From NCBI GenBank assembly GCA_963973915.1, contig CAXBBM010000001.1, forward strand, positions 124,001-188,000: DNA of 64,000 nt, written 5' to 3'. The position numbers and the translations under genes are program-made. The notes below the pieces were generated by a model. That model searched no databases. It was given only the letters and a program-made list of their open reading frames with translations, and was not told where the DNA came from. Positions 44,758-53,795 of this stretch are shown here, piece by piece (within the stretch, counting starts at the first letter, position 1; the number at the start of each line of letters is the position of its first letter). This stretch comes from Polycyclovorans sp002706265. Its GTDB lineage: Bacteria > Pseudomonadota > Gammaproteobacteria > Nevskiales > Nevskiaceae.

Positions 44758-45669
44758 ATGAAGGCCGCCGTCAGCCGCACCGTGGACGCTCTTGAGCAGG
44801 TCATTCTGGGCAAACCGCAGGAGCTGCGTCTGGCGCTGGCCTGTCTGCTGGCTCAGGGGCATCTGCTCATTGAAGACGTGCCCGGCGTCGGCAAAACCAC
44901 ACTGGCACTGGCGCTGGCACGGGTACTGGGGCTGGAGTTTCAACGCATTCAGTTCACCGCCGACCTGTTGCCGGCCGATGTGCTGGGCGTGTCGGTGTTC
45001 GAGTCCGGCAGCAACGCTTTTCGCTTTCATCCGGGGCCGATCTTTGCGCAGGTGATTCTGGCCGACGAGATCAACCGCGCCAGTCCGAAAACACAATCGG
45101 CGCTGCTGGAGGCCATGGAAGAACGCCAGGTGAGCATCGAAGGCAAAACCCGGCCGCTGCCCGCGCCCTTCTTTGTCATCGCCACCCAGAATCCGCTGTC
45201 GCAACTGGGTGTGTTTTCGCTGCCGGAGAGCCAGCTCGACCGCTTTCTCATGTGCCTGTCGATGGGCTACCCGCCGCCGGCCGCCGAGCGCGCGCTGCTG
45301 GCGCAGACCGACCGTCGCAGCCTGTTGGCCGAACTGCCCTGCGTGCTCGACGCGGCGCAGGTGCAAAGCCTGCAGGCGGGTGTGCGCGAGGTCACCGCGC
45401 GCCCCGCGCTGCTGGATTACATCCTGGCGCTGGTGCAGGCCACCCGCGAACACGCCGGGTTGCGGCACGGCGTTTCGCCGCGTGCCGGGCTGGCGCTCAA
45501 GCGCGCCGCGCAGGCCTGGGCATTTCTGATGGGCCGCCCCGGCGTGCTGCCCGAAGACGTGCAGGCCGTGTTCCCGGCGGTGATGGACCACCGTCTGCTG
45601 CCTGCGCACGCTGCCCTGCACGCGCCGCCATCCGCCCGGGACCTGCTGGCCGCCGTTGCGATTCCTTAG
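44758..45669 (+). CDS. MoxR-family AAA+ ATPase
   Basis: A 303-residue chaperone-type ATPase. Walker A is Gly43-Thr48 ('EDVPGVGKTTLALALA'), Walker B 'VILADEINRASPKTQSALLE' is near residue 100, and sensor 1 is in 'FVIATQNPLSQLG' near 140. It begins 'MKAAVSRTVDALEQVILGK'. It heads the MoxR-DUF58-TgpA cluster, thought to mature or regulate other proteins, but the targets here are unknown. Confidence 0.92.
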   Translation: MKAAVSRTVDALEQVILGKPQELRLALACLLAQGHLLIEDVPGVGKTTLALALARVLGLEFQRIQFTADLLPADVLGVSVFESGSNAFRFHPGPIFAQVILADEINRASPKTQSALLEAMEERQVSIEGKTRPLPAPFFVIATQNPLSQLGVFSLPESQLDRFLMCLSMGYPPPAAERALLAQTDRRSLLAELPCVLDAAQVQSLQAGVREVTARPALLDYILALVQATREHAGLRHGVSPRAGLALKRAAQAWAFLMGRPGVLPEDVQAVFPAVMDHRLLPAHAALHAPPSARDLLAAVAIP

Positions 45670-45680
45670 GACCTTTTGAG

Positions 45681-46679
45681 ATGCGCGGCCTGTTCAGGCG
45701 TCGCTTGACCAAGCCGGCCGCAGGGATCCGGCGCGGCTGGATCGACCGCTGGATTCTGCGGCGGATCACGCCGTCTACCCTGCCCTGGACCGTGAACCGG
45801 CGTCGCGTTTACATCTTGCCCACCCGGTTCGGCGTGGGTTTCGGCCTGCTGTGTCTGGTCATGCTGCTGGGGGCCATGAACTACGCCAACAGCATGGGCT
45901 TTGCCCTGACCTTCCTGCTGGCGGCGATTGGTCTGGTCAGCATGCACCACACCCACGCGCAACTGGTGGGGCTGCGGCTGGTGGAGATTGCCGCCGATCC
46001 GGTGCACGTCGGGGCCGACGCCGCGCTGCGGCTGCGCGTTGATCAGCCGGGCAAGGTCGGGCGACTGGGCATCCAGATTCACTTTGCCGACACCCCGCGT
46101 GCGGACGGCCCGGGCGTCACCGTGGCCCCGTCGGCACAACTGCGCCTGTCGTTTGCGCCCGGCCAACGCGGATGGAATGCGCTGCCCCTGCTCACCGTTG
46201 CCAGCGCAGCGCCCACCGGCCTGTTCCGCGCCTGGACCTTCGTCCTGCCGGACACCCGCGTGCTCGCCTATCCGCGTTTGGCGCGCGCCGGACAGTCGCC
46301 GCCGCCCACGCGGGCGCTGGAACAGGGCGACGCCCGCCATCGGCAACCGGGCCTCAGCCAATTCGCCGGACTGCGCAACTACGTGCGCGGTGACAGCCTA
46401 CAGCGCATCCACTGGAAAAGCCTGCCGAAAACCCGCACGCCCATGGTCAAGCAATTCGAAGACGGCGAGCAGCCGGAATGCTGGCTGGACCTGGCCCTGA
46501 CCCCCGGAGCCGACCTGGACGCCCGCCTGTCGCAACTGGCGCGCTGGGTGGTCGACCTCGCCGAGACCCCGGTGGCCTTCGGCCTGCGCCTTGGGGGTGA
46601 CCAGATCGACCTCGACCGCGGCCCCGCGCACCGCCATCGCTGCCTCAGCGCGCTGGCGCAGTTCGGGCAGCGAGCATGA
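45681..46679 (+). CDS. DUF58 protein
   Basis: A 332-residue membrane-anchored protein with two hydrophobic helices (about 48-90, 'FGLLCLVMLLGAMNYANSMG') and a von-Willebrand-like region. The conserved motif 'NYVRGDSLQRIHWKSLPKTR' lies near residue 235, with the partner 'MVKQFEDGEQPECWL'. Start at 45681, 11 bases after the MoxR stop; the longer frame to 45252 lies inside the MoxR gene. The end overlaps TgpA (ATGA). Confidence 0.9.
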   Translation: MRGLFRRRLTKPAAGIRRGWIDRWILRRITPSTLPWTVNRRRVYILPTRFGVGFGLLCLVMLLGAMNYANSMGFALTFLLAAIGLVSMHHTHAQLVGLRLVEIAADPVHVGADAALRLRVDQPGKVGRLGIQIHFADTPRADGPGVTVAPSAQLRLSFAPGQRGWNALPLLTVASAAPTGLFRAWTFVLPDTRVLAYPRLARAGQSPPPTRALEQGDARHRQPGLSQFAGLRNYVRGDSLQRIHWKSLPKTRTPMVKQFEDGEQPECWLDLALTPGADLDARLSQLARWVVDLAETPVAFGLRLGGDQIDLDRGPAHRHRCLSALAQFGQRA

Positions 46680-48703
46680 CCGTGACAACCGCCGACGTGC
46701 TGCCGCGCGCCTTACTGCTGCGGCTGATCGGGCTGTTGGTGCTGGTGTTGGCACCGCATGCCTTGCGGGTGCCGGTGTGGGAATCGGCCCTGGTGGCGGT
46801 GGCCATCGGCTGGCGGCTGGCGCACCTGCAGCGCGGCGTGCCGTTGCCCGGCAGGGTGATCAAGACCCTGCTGACCATCGCCGCATTCGCCGGGGTCTAT
46901 GTGACCTACGGCCGCGTCAACGGCCAGCATCCCGGCACCGCCCTGCTGGTGCTGATGGCCGCGCTCAAGCTGCTGGAGATGCGCAGCCAGCGCGATGTTC
47001 GGGTGATGGTGGCGCTGCTGTATTTTCTGGTGTTTACCCACTTCCTGTTCTCGCAGGAAATCTGGACCGTGGCATGGCTGCTGGTCACCGTGGTGGGCGT
47101 CACCGGTCTGCTGGTCGAGGTCAACACCCGGGCGGCGACCGGCGACGCAGCCGGTCGCGCCTGGCGCCAACACTGGCGGCTGGGCGGCGTGATCGTCGCG
47201 CAAGCACTGCCGTTGATGGTGGTGCTGTTCCTGCTGTTTCCGCGCATTCCCGGGCCTTTGTGGGGCTTGCCGGCCGATGCGGGCAGCAGCCGCAGCGGCG
47301 TACCCGACAGCATGAGTCCGGGCGACATTGCCGAGCTGATCCTCAACGAGGCGATTGCCTTTCGCGTGCGCTTTGAGGGCGAGCCCCCCGGACAGCGCCA
47401 GTTGTACTGGCGTGGCCCGGTCTTCGAGCGCTACGACGGCCGCCGCTGGGACGCTTATCCGCAAAACGGGCCCGCGCGCGCGCCCTCACTGCAAACCCTC
47501 GGCGAGCCGGTGGCATTGGAGATGATGCTGGAGTCGACCCGCGGCTTCAGCCTGTTCGGCCTGGAGATGAGCGACCCGGCGGCGCTGCCCGCCGGCAGCC
47601 GGCTTGATGAAAACGGCCAACTGCTGGCGCTGCGACGCATCACCGAACGTCGCCTGTTGCGCCAGCAGGCCTGGCCCCGCTATCGGCTGGATGCCCGCGC
47701 CCTGCCCCGCTGGCACCGGCAGCGCACGCTGCAATTGCCGGTGAACAGCGCCCCCCGAACCCGCGCGCTGGTGCAGCAATGGCGCGCCGAGACGCCGGAT
47801 GATGCCGCGCTCATCCAGCGGGCATTGGCGCATTTTCGCCAGCATCCGTTCCGCTACACCCTGCGGCCACCGCGCCTGGGCCCCCAGCCCGTGGATGAAT
47901 TCCTGTTCACGACACAGGCCGGCTTCTGCGAGCACTACGCCAGCAGCTTCGTGGTGATGATGCGGGCGGCCGGACTGCCGGCGCGGGTGGTCATCGGCTA
48001 TCAGGGTGGCGCCCGCAGTCCGGTGGGCGACGACTGGGTCATTCGCCAGTCCGACGCACACGCCTGGGCCGAGGTGTGGCTGGCGGGTGAGGGTTGGCGC
48101 CGGGTGGACCCCACCGCCGCCGTGTCGCCGGACCGCATCGAGCAAGGGCTGCGTGGCGCCTTCGACACGGCCCGTGGTGAATTGCCCGCCTTTCTCCGGC
48201 GCGACGGCAGCACCCTCTGGGCCATGAGCCGCGCCCGATGGGATTTTCTCAACGCGCAGTGGAACCGCTGGTTTCTGGCCTACGGCCCCGAACTGCAACA
48301 GGCGTTTCTGTCGCGTCTGGGCGTGCGCGGCTGGACGCAGATGCTGCTGTGGCTCACCGGCCTGATCACTGCGCTGCTGTTGCTGGTGGCGGCGTGGCTG
48401 CTGTGGCGCGGTCGCCCGGCGCCGCCGGCGGATGCGGCCAGCCGCAGCTGGCGGCGCCTGCAACGCGCTGCGGCCCGGCAGGTCGATGCCCGGCCCGGCG
48501 AGGCGCCCACCGCGTGGTGCCAGCGGCTGGCCGACCGGCAGCCGCACCTGCGCGCCCAGCTCGACGCCGCGCGCACCGCCTATCAGGCATTGCGTTACGG
48601 GCCTGAGTCCGCACAGACCGAAGCGCAGCAGCAACAGCTCGATCGCGCGGTTCGCGGGCTGATCAAGGCCTTGAGGCGACGCCGCCCGCCGCCCGCGGGA
48701 TAA
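46676..48703 (+). CDS. TgpA-like membrane transglutaminase
   Basis: A 675-residue inner-membrane protein. About six helices lie in residues 15-200 and one near 565-585; between them is a periplasmic transglutaminase-like domain with catalytic Cys418 ('GFCEHYASSF'), His462 ('DAHAWAEVWL') and Asp478 ('VDPTAAV'). The homologue in Pseudomonas aeruginosa, TgpA, is described as essential and possibly envelope-related. It closes the MoxR-DUF58 cluster and precedes ubiG by 9 bases. Confidence 0.9.
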   Translation: MTVTTADVLPRALLLRLIGLLVLVLAPHALRVPVWESALVAVAIGWRLAHLQRGVPLPGRVIKTLLTIAAFAGVYVTYGRVNGQHPGTALLVLMAALKLLEMRSQRDVRVMVALLYFLVFTHFLFSQEIWTVAWLLVTVVGVTGLLVEVNTRAATGDAAGRAWRQHWRLGGVIVAQALPLMVVLFLLFPRIPGPLWGLPADAGSSRSGVPDSMSPGDIAELILNEAIAFRVRFEGEPPGQRQLYWRGPVFERYDGRRWDAYPQNGPARAPSLQTLGEPVALEMMLESTRGFSLFGLEMSDPAALPAGSRLDENGQLLALRRITERRLLRQQAWPRYRLDARALPRWHRQRTLQLPVNSAPRTRALVQQWRAETPDDAALIQRALAHFRQHPFRYTLRPPRLGPQPVDEFLFTTQAGFCEHYASSFVVMMRAAGLPARVVIGYQGGARSPVGDDWVIRQSDAHAWAEVWLAGEGWRRVDPTAAVSPDRIEQGLRGAFDTARGELPAFLRRDGSTLWAMSRARWDFLNAQWNRWFLAYGPELQQAFLSRLGVRGWTQMLLWLTGLITALLLLVAAWLLWRGRPAPPADAASRSWRRLQRAAARQVDARPGEAPTAWCQRLADRQPHLRAQLDAARTAYQALRYGPESAQTEAQQQQLDRAVRGLIKALRRRRPPPAG

Positions 48704-48712
48704 AATCGCGGC

Positions 48713-49420
48713 ATGACCGAATTCAACAACGTCGACCCGGCCGACATCGCCCGCTTCACGGCAATGGCCTCGCGCTGGTGGGACCCCGCAGGCGAGATGG
48801 CGCCGCTGCATCACATCAACCCGGCGCGCACCCAATACATCGACAAGGTCTGCGGCGGACTTGCCGGCCAGAAAGTGATCGACGTGGGCTGCGGCGGCGG
48901 CCTGCTCAGCGAAGCCCTGGCGCGGCGCGGCGCCGAGGTGACCGGCATCGATCTGGCCGAGGCCTCGATTGCCGTCGCCCGCGAACATGCCGGTGCCTCG
49001 GGGCTGGCCATTGACTACCAATGTGTGGCCACCGAGGCGATGGCGCAGCGCGCGCCCAAAAGCTTCGACGTGGTCTGCTGCCTCGAAATGCTGGAGCACG
49101 TGCCCGACCCCGAGGCCATCATCAAGGCCTGCGCCGAGCTGCTGCGACCCGGTGGCCTCGCCGTGTTCTCCACCCTGAATCGCAGCCCGCGCGCCTTTGC
49201 GCTGGCCATTGTTGCGGCCGAACATGTGCTGGGGCTGATTCCCAAGGGCACCCACCAGTTTGCCCAGTTCATCCGCCCGTCGGAGCTCAGCCGCGCGGTG
49301 ATGGCCTCGGGCCTGCAACTGGTGGAGATGAAGGGGCTGCACTACAACCCCATCCTGAAGAACGCGCGACTCAACAACGACCTGGCGGTGAACTATTTTC
49401 TGGTCGCGCGCAAACCATGA
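48713..49420 (+). CDS. ubiG: ubiquinone biosynthesis O-methyltransferase UbiG
   Basis: Performs both O-methylations of the ubiquinone ring with SAM. The 235 residues start 'MTEFNNVDPADIARFTAMAS' and have the SAM motif 'VIDVGCGGGLLSEALARRGA' near residue 56, with 'CLEMLEHVPDPEAI' near 120. It overlaps gph by ATGA; ubiG-gph-yciK is a conserved order. Confidence 0.95.
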   Translation: MTEFNNVDPADIARFTAMASRWWDPAGEMAPLHHINPARTQYIDKVCGGLAGQKVIDVGCGGGLLSEALARRGAEVTGIDLAEASIAVAREHAGASGLAIDYQCVATEAMAQRAPKSFDVVCCLEMLEHVPDPEAIIKACAELLRPGGLAVFSTLNRSPRAFALAIVAAEHVLGLIPKGTHQFAQFIRPSELSRAVMASGLQLVEMKGLHYNPILKNARLNNDLAVNYFLVARKP

Positions 49421-50082
49421 TCGAGGCCTGGTTGTTCGATCTTGACGGCACGCTGGTCGACACCGCGCCCGATCTCGCCGCCGCTGCCAACGCCCTGCGC
49501 GTGGCCCAGGGCCTGGCGCCGCTGCCGCTGGATCATTACCGGGCACACGCCTCCTCAGGCGCGCGCGGGCTGATCGGCCGCGCCCTGGGCGTGGGGCCGG
49601 ACGACGCGGCGTTCGAGCCGCTCAGGCAGACCTTTCTGGCCCACTACGCCGCGCACATCGCCGATCACAGCCAGGTGTTCGAGGGTCTGGACACGGCGCT
49701 GCGCTGGCTCGAAGCGCGCGGCATTCCCTGGGGCGTGGTCACCAACAAGCCCAGGCGTTACACCGAGCCGCTGATGGCCGCGCTGCAGTTGAGCGCGCGC
49801 GCGACGGTCGTCGTGAGCGCCGATGAAGTGCCGCTTGCCAAGCCGGCGCCGGATGCGCTGATCGAAGCCTGCCGCCGCGCCGGGCTTGCGCAGCAGCGCT
49901 GCGCCTACGTGGGCGACGACCTGCGCGACATCGACGCCGGCCGTGCCGCCGGCATGCGCACGGTCACCGCCGAGTGGGGGTATCTGGGCACCACCCGGCC
50001 CGAGGCCTGGCAGGCCGATGATCGCTGTGCCACGCCGGCCGAGCTGCTGGACCTGATGCACCCTCTTTCCACACAAGGCTGA
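49417..50082 (+). CDS. gph: phosphoglycolate phosphatase
   Basis: A 221-residue HAD hydrolase. The nucleophile motif 'FDLDGTLVDTAPDLAAAAN' begins at residue 7, the second motif is 'VVTNKPRRYTEPLMAAL' near 110, and the metal motif is 'YVGDDLRDIDAGRAAGMRT' near 165. It clears phosphoglycolate arising from DNA repair or oxygenase side reactions. The start is the ATG within the ubiG stop; the larger open frame overlapping ubiG is not used. Confidence 0.92.
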   Translation: MIEAWLFDLDGTLVDTAPDLAAAANALRVAQGLAPLPLDHYRAHASSGARGLIGRALGVGPDDAAFEPLRQTFLAHYAAHIADHSQVFEGLDTALRWLEARGIPWGVVTNKPRRYTEPLMAALQLSARATVVVSADEVPLAKPAPDALIEACRRAGLAQQRCAYVGDDLRDIDAGRAAGMRTVTAEWGYLGTTRPEAWQADDRCATPAELLDLMHPLSTQG

Positions 50083-50084
50083 TC

Positions 50085-50840
50085 ATGCTGCCGTTGACCA
50101 AAGTGCCCACCACCGAGCCCGCAGCCGACGCGCTCAAGAATCAGACCGTGCTCATCACCGGCGCCGGGGACGGGCTGGGCAAAGCCGCGGCCCTGCAGGC
50201 GGCAGCGCTGGGCGCCACCTGCGTGCTGCTGGGCAAGACCGTGAAGAAGCTGGAATCAACGTTCGACGCCATCGTCGCGGCCGGCGGCGCCGAGCCGGCC
50301 ATCTATCCCCTCAATCTCACCGGCGCCAACTGGGGCGATCTGGCCGAGGTGGCCCAGACGCTGGACACCCATTTCGGGCGCCTCGACGTGTTGTGTCTGG
50401 CGGCTGCGCACTTCAAGACCTTCACCCGCATGGAAGACATCGAGCCCAAGGACTGGCTGGAGTCGCTGCAGGTGAACCTCACCGCCAGCTTTGCCTTGAC
50501 CCGTCACTGCCTGCCGCTGCTGCGCGCCGCACCGCGAGGTCGCGTGCTGTACGTGACCGACATCGGCGGCCGCGTCGCCAAGCCGTTTCAGGGTGCCTAC
50601 GGCATCAGCAAGACCGCGCTTGAAGTCATGGCGGCGCAGTGGGCGCAGGAAGGCGGTGCCGGCAGCACGCTGCGCTTTCACACCTTCGACCCGGGGCCGA
50701 TGCGCACCGCCACGCGTCTCAAAGGCTACCCCGGCGAGGTGCTGGAACAGACCGAGCCGCCGCAGGCTGCCGCCCGCGCGCTGATGCGGGTCTTGATCAG
50801 CGACGCGCCGAGCAGCGCGTGGTCGGCGCGGGCCGGCTGA
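50085..50840 (+). CDS. short-chain dehydrogenase of the YciK type
   Basis: A 251-residue SDR oxidoreductase. It shows the NAD(P) fold 'VLITGAGDGLGKAAALQAAA' near residue 24, and the active-site Tyr-Lys pair in 'GAYGISKTALEVMAAQWAQE' near 168, with a Thr/Asp preceding segment 'YVTDIGGRVAKPF' in place of the usual Ser stretch. Substrate unknown. The neighbour order with ubiG and gph matches YciK of other Gammaproteobacteria. Confidence 0.85.
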   Translation: MLPLTKVPTTEPAADALKNQTVLITGAGDGLGKAAALQAAALGATCVLLGKTVKKLESTFDAIVAAGGAEPAIYPLNLTGANWGDLAEVAQTLDTHFGRLDVLCLAAAHFKTFTRMEDIEPKDWLESLQVNLTASFALTRHCLPLLRAAPRGRVLYVTDIGGRVAKPFQGAYGISKTALEVMAAQWAQEGGAGSTLRFHTFDPGPMRTATRLKGYPGEVLEQTEPPQAAARALMRVLISDAPSSAWSARAG

Positions 50841-50930
50841 GGCCGCCGCCACGGGCCAATGGCGCGCGCCCCGCTCGGCGCGCGCCTAACGAAAGATCGA
50901 CGGATCGCGACCCGGCTGGCCCGCAGCCGC

Positions 50931-51575
50931 TCAGCGCAGGGCGACGCTGAAAGACGCCTCGGTTTTCGCGGTGATCTCGTCCAGCGTGACGCCGCGGGCC
51001 AGTTCGATCAGCGCGGCACGTCCGGCCTGTTTGTCGATCTCGAACACGCCCAGGTCGGTGATCAGCAGATCGACCACGCCCTTGCCGGTCAGCGGCAGGC
51101 TGCAGGCTTTCTTGACCTTGGAGGCCCCTGATCGATCGCAATGGTCCATCACCACCACCACGCGCTTGACGCCGGCGACGAGGTCCATCGCGCCGCCCAT
51201 GCCCTTGACCATCTTGCCGGGCACCATCCAGTTGGCCAGATCACCGTTCTCGGCCACTTCCATGCCGCCCAGAATCGACAGATTGATGTGGCCGCCGCGG
51301 ATCATGCCGAAGCTGTCGGCGCTGGAGAAATAGCTGGTCTGCGGCAGGTCGGTGATGGTCTGCTTGCCGGCGTTGATCAGGTCGGCGTCTTCCTCGCCCT
51401 CGAACGGGAATGGCCCCATGCCGAGCATGCCGTTCTCACTTTGCAGGGTCACGGTCATGCCCTCGGGAATCATGTTGGCGACCAGCGTGGGAATGCCGAT
51501 GCCGAGGTTGACGTAAAAACCGTCCCGCAGTTCTTTGGCGGCACGCGCGGCCATGTCGTCACGAGTCCAGGCCAT
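50931..51575 (-). CDS. scoB: 3-oxoacid CoA-transferase subunit B
   Basis: A 214-residue class I CoA-transferase beta chain. The catalytic Glu lies in 'LQSENGMLGMGP' near residue 45, and 'GIPTLVANMIPEGM' precedes it. Its ATG shares one base with the scoA stop (TGATG). Family enzymes move CoA from succinyl-CoA to acetoacetate or related acids. In this operon the acid could be a dicarboxylate (see findings). The frame upstream is a shadow of scoA. Confidence 0.93.
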   Translation of the reverse strand: MAWTRDDMAARAAKELRDGFYVNLGIGIPTLVANMIPEGMTVTLQSENGMLGMGPFPFEGEEDADLINAGKQTITDLPQTSYFSSADSFGMIRGGHINLSILGGMEVAENGDLANWMVPGKMVKGMGGAMDLVAGVKRVVVVMDHCDRSGASKVKKACSLPLTGKGVVDLLITDLGVFEIDKQAGRAALIELARGVTLDEITAKTEASFSVALR

Positions 51576-52288
51576 CAGGCGTTCTCCGTCCGCGGGCGGG
51601 TGGTCCGCCGCTCGATGTGTTTGTCGAAATGCGCGCCGACCACAATGCGGTCGACAAAGATGCCGGGCGTGTGAATCTGGTCGGGGTCGAAGCTGCCAAC
51701 CGGCACGATTTCTTCGACCTCGACCACCGTCACCTTGCCGGCCGTGGCGATCATCGGATTGAAGTTGCGCGCGGTCTTGCGATAGACAAGGTTGCCTTCG
51801 GCGTCGGCCTTCCAGGCCTTGACCAGTGACAGATCGGCGACCAGGCCGGTTTCCATCACGTACCACTCGCCGTTGAACTGCCGGGTTTCCTTGCCTTCGG
51901 CCACCTTGGTGCCGTAGCCGGTGCGGGTGTAGAAGGCCGGAATGCCGGCGCCGCCGGCGCGGATGCGCTCGGCCAGGGTGCCCTGGGGGTTGAACTCGAT
52001 CTCGATCTCGCCGCTCATGAAGCGCTGCTCCAGAATCTTGTTCTCGCCGACATAACTCGCCAGCACCTTCTTGATCTGGTTGTTGGCCAGCACCAGCCAC
52101 ATGCCGTGGTGGTCGCAGCCGACGTTGTTGCCGATCACGGTCAGCTCACGCGCGTTGGAATCACGCAGCGCCCTGATCAGATTTTCGGGAATGCCGCACA
52201 GGCCGAAGCCGCCGGACATCACGGTCATGCCGTCGAAGGTCAGCCCTTCAAGCGCTGCGGCCGCATCCTTGAACACTTTATGACTCAC
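51575..52288 (-). CDS. scoA: 3-oxoacid CoA-transferase subunit A
   Basis: A 237-residue alpha chain. 'VMSGGFGLCGIPENLIRAL' near residue 24 and 'ELTVIGNNVGCDHHGMWLVL' near 48 are standard, and 'GGAGIPAFYTRTGYGTKVAE' near 110 closes the CoA-binding part. It starts at GTG with an AGGAGT ribosome site 6 bases upstream. It lies 3 bases after the CitE-like gene, so the four genes form one transcript. Confidence 0.93.
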   Translation of the reverse strand: MSHKVFKDAAAALEGLTFDGMTVMSGGFGLCGIPENLIRALRDSNARELTVIGNNVGCDHHGMWLVLANNQIKKVLASYVGENKILEQRFMSGEIEIEFNPQGTLAERIRAGGAGIPAFYTRTGYGTKVAEGKETRQFNGEWYVMETGLVADLSLVKAWKADAEGNLVYRKTARNFNPMIATAGKVTVVEVEEIVPVGSFDPDQIHTPGIFVDRIVVGAHFDKHIERRTTRPRTENA

Positions 52289-52291
52289 GGT

Positions 52292-53158
52292 TCACTCCTG
52301 TTCGAGGCCGGCGCTGTGCAGCATCTGCCGGGCGCTCTTGAGGTGGGGAATGTCCAGCATCTTGCCGTCGAGGGAGACCGCTCCGGCGCCGCTTGAAAAC
52401 GCGGCGATCACGCGCCGGGCGTGGGCGATCTCGTCCTCGGTGGGGGTGAAGGCGGTGTTGATCACCGGCACCTGGTCAGGGTGGATGGCCGCCTTGCCGG
52501 TAAAGCCGTCGTAACGTGCTTCGAGGCTGCTGGCGCGGCAGCCTTCGGGATTGCGAAAGTCGACATACACCGTGTCAATGGCCTCGATGCCCAGCGCATG
52601 GCAGCCCAGCAGGCACTGGTTGCGCGCGTGTTCGTACATCGAGCGCCAGCGGCCGTCGGGGTGCCGTGGATCACCCGCGCCCAGCGAGGTACTCAGATCT
52701 TCGCCGCCCCAGAGCATGCCGATGAGACGCGGCCGGGCGGTGCCGAGCAGGTCGCCCATGCGCAGCACCGCCGAGGCCGTTTCAGTGCAGACCGTCAGCA
52801 GCTTGGTCTGGCCCTGCGGCAACCCGGCGGCAACTTCGGCCATGTCGAGGTAGTAACCGACAATGTCGAGGTCCTCGGGCCCGGTGACCTTCGGCAGCAC
52901 GATGCCCACCGGCGCCAGCGGCACGACGGCGGCCAGGTCTTTCAGCAGCTCGCCCGAGGCCAGGTCATTGACCCGCACCCACAGCTGGCTCTTGCCGCGA
53001 TAGCCCTTGGCATAGGTGGCCAGCATCTGGCGGGCCAGCGGTTTGCGATCGGGCAGCACGGCGTCTTCAAGGTCGATGGCCAAGGCGTCGGCCCCGCAGG
53101 ACTCGGCCTTGGCCAGCTTGCGCTCGCTGTCGGCGGGCACGAACAACAGCGACTTCAT
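52292..53158 (-). CDS. CitE-like CoA-ester lyase (HpcH/HpaI family)
   Basis: A 288-residue TIM-barrel lyase or thioesterase related to citramalyl- and malyl-CoA lyases. It starts 'MKSLLFVPADSERKLAKAES', has 'ADALAIDLEDAVLPDRKPLA' near residue 25, the metal-binding Glu in 'CTETASAVLRMGDLLGT' near 138, and Asp in 'LWGGEDLSTSLGA' near 165. Such enzymes cleave 3-hydroxyacyl-CoA dicarboxylates to acetyl-CoA plus an oxoacid, or hydrolyse them. Overlaps the MaoC gene by ATGA. Confidence 0.88.
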   Translation of the reverse strand: MKSLLFVPADSERKLAKAESCGADALAIDLEDAVLPDRKPLARQMLATYAKGYRGKSQLWVRVNDLASGELLKDLAAVVPLAPVGIVLPKVTGPEDLDIVGYYLDMAEVAAGLPQGQTKLLTVCTETASAVLRMGDLLGTARPRLIGMLWGGEDLSTSLGAGDPRHPDGRWRSMYEHARNQCLLGCHALGIEAIDTVYVDFRNPEGCRASSLEARYDGFTGKAAIHPDQVPVINTAFTPTEDEIAHARRVIAAFSSGAGAVSLDGKMLDIPHLKSARQMLHSAGLEQE

Positions 53159-53625
53159 GCCTGACCTACCGCAGCCGGTGACTTGAGCTGCAGCGCCGAG
53201 CGCCTGCAATGGGCCACCAACTCGCCCTTCTGGTTGAAGCCGCGGTGCAGGAACACCACGATGCCGGCGTTGGGCCGCGACTTGCTCTCGCGCAGTTCCA
53301 GCACCTCGCTCTCGACCCGCAGCGTGTCGCCGTGGAACAGCGGCTTGGGAAAGCGCACCTCATCCCAACCCAGGTTCGCGACGGTGGTGCCGTGGGTGGT
53401 GTCATTCACCGAGATGCCGACCATCAGGCCCAGCGTGAAACAACTGTTGACGATGCGCTGGCCGAACTCGGTCTCGGTGCGGCAGTACTCTTCGTCGAGG
53501 TGCAGCAGCGCCGGATTGTGGGTGATGGCGGTAAACCAGACGTTGTCGGTTTCGGTGATGGTGCGGCGGATGGGGTGGTCGAACTTCTGACCCACCTTCA
53601 TGTGATCAAAGTAAACGCCGGGCAT
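53155..53625 (-). CDS. MaoC-like dehydratase
   Basis: A 156-residue hot-dog-fold hydratase. The start 'MPGVYFDHMKVGQKFDHPI' is chosen on family length, and the R-hydratase-like motif 'DNVWFTAITHNPALLHLDEE' near residue 30 carries the Asn/His pair. It is first in the four-gene operon: hydratase, lyase, CoA-transferase A and B. A 170-base gap separates it from the marR gene. Confidence 0.88.
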   Translation of the reverse strand: MPGVYFDHMKVGQKFDHPIRRTITETDNVWFTAITHNPALLHLDEEYCRTETEFGQRIVNSCFTLGLMVGISVNDTTHGTTVANLGWDEVRFPKPLFHGDTLRVESEVLELRESKSRPNAGIVVFLHRGFNQKGELVAHCRRSALQLKSPAAVGQA

Positions 53626-53795
53626 GGTCGGGCTCTTGTCGTTGTGGAGTAAGCAGTGAGGGCCTTGGAGCACCCTCAAAGATGGAAACTGCGCGACCGG
53701 CCGCCCCGCACCAACAGACGGCAAGCCGTCGAGGATGACGGGGGCAGCGCGATCGGTTCAGGTGCAATGATAAGTTAGAGTACGAATGCGGTGCA

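Noticed and set aside
47486..49546. 686-codon minus-strand frame opposite the TgpA gene and ubiG
   Set aside because: Crosses two well-supported genes on the other strand; Arg/Gly/Gln-rich shadow composition.
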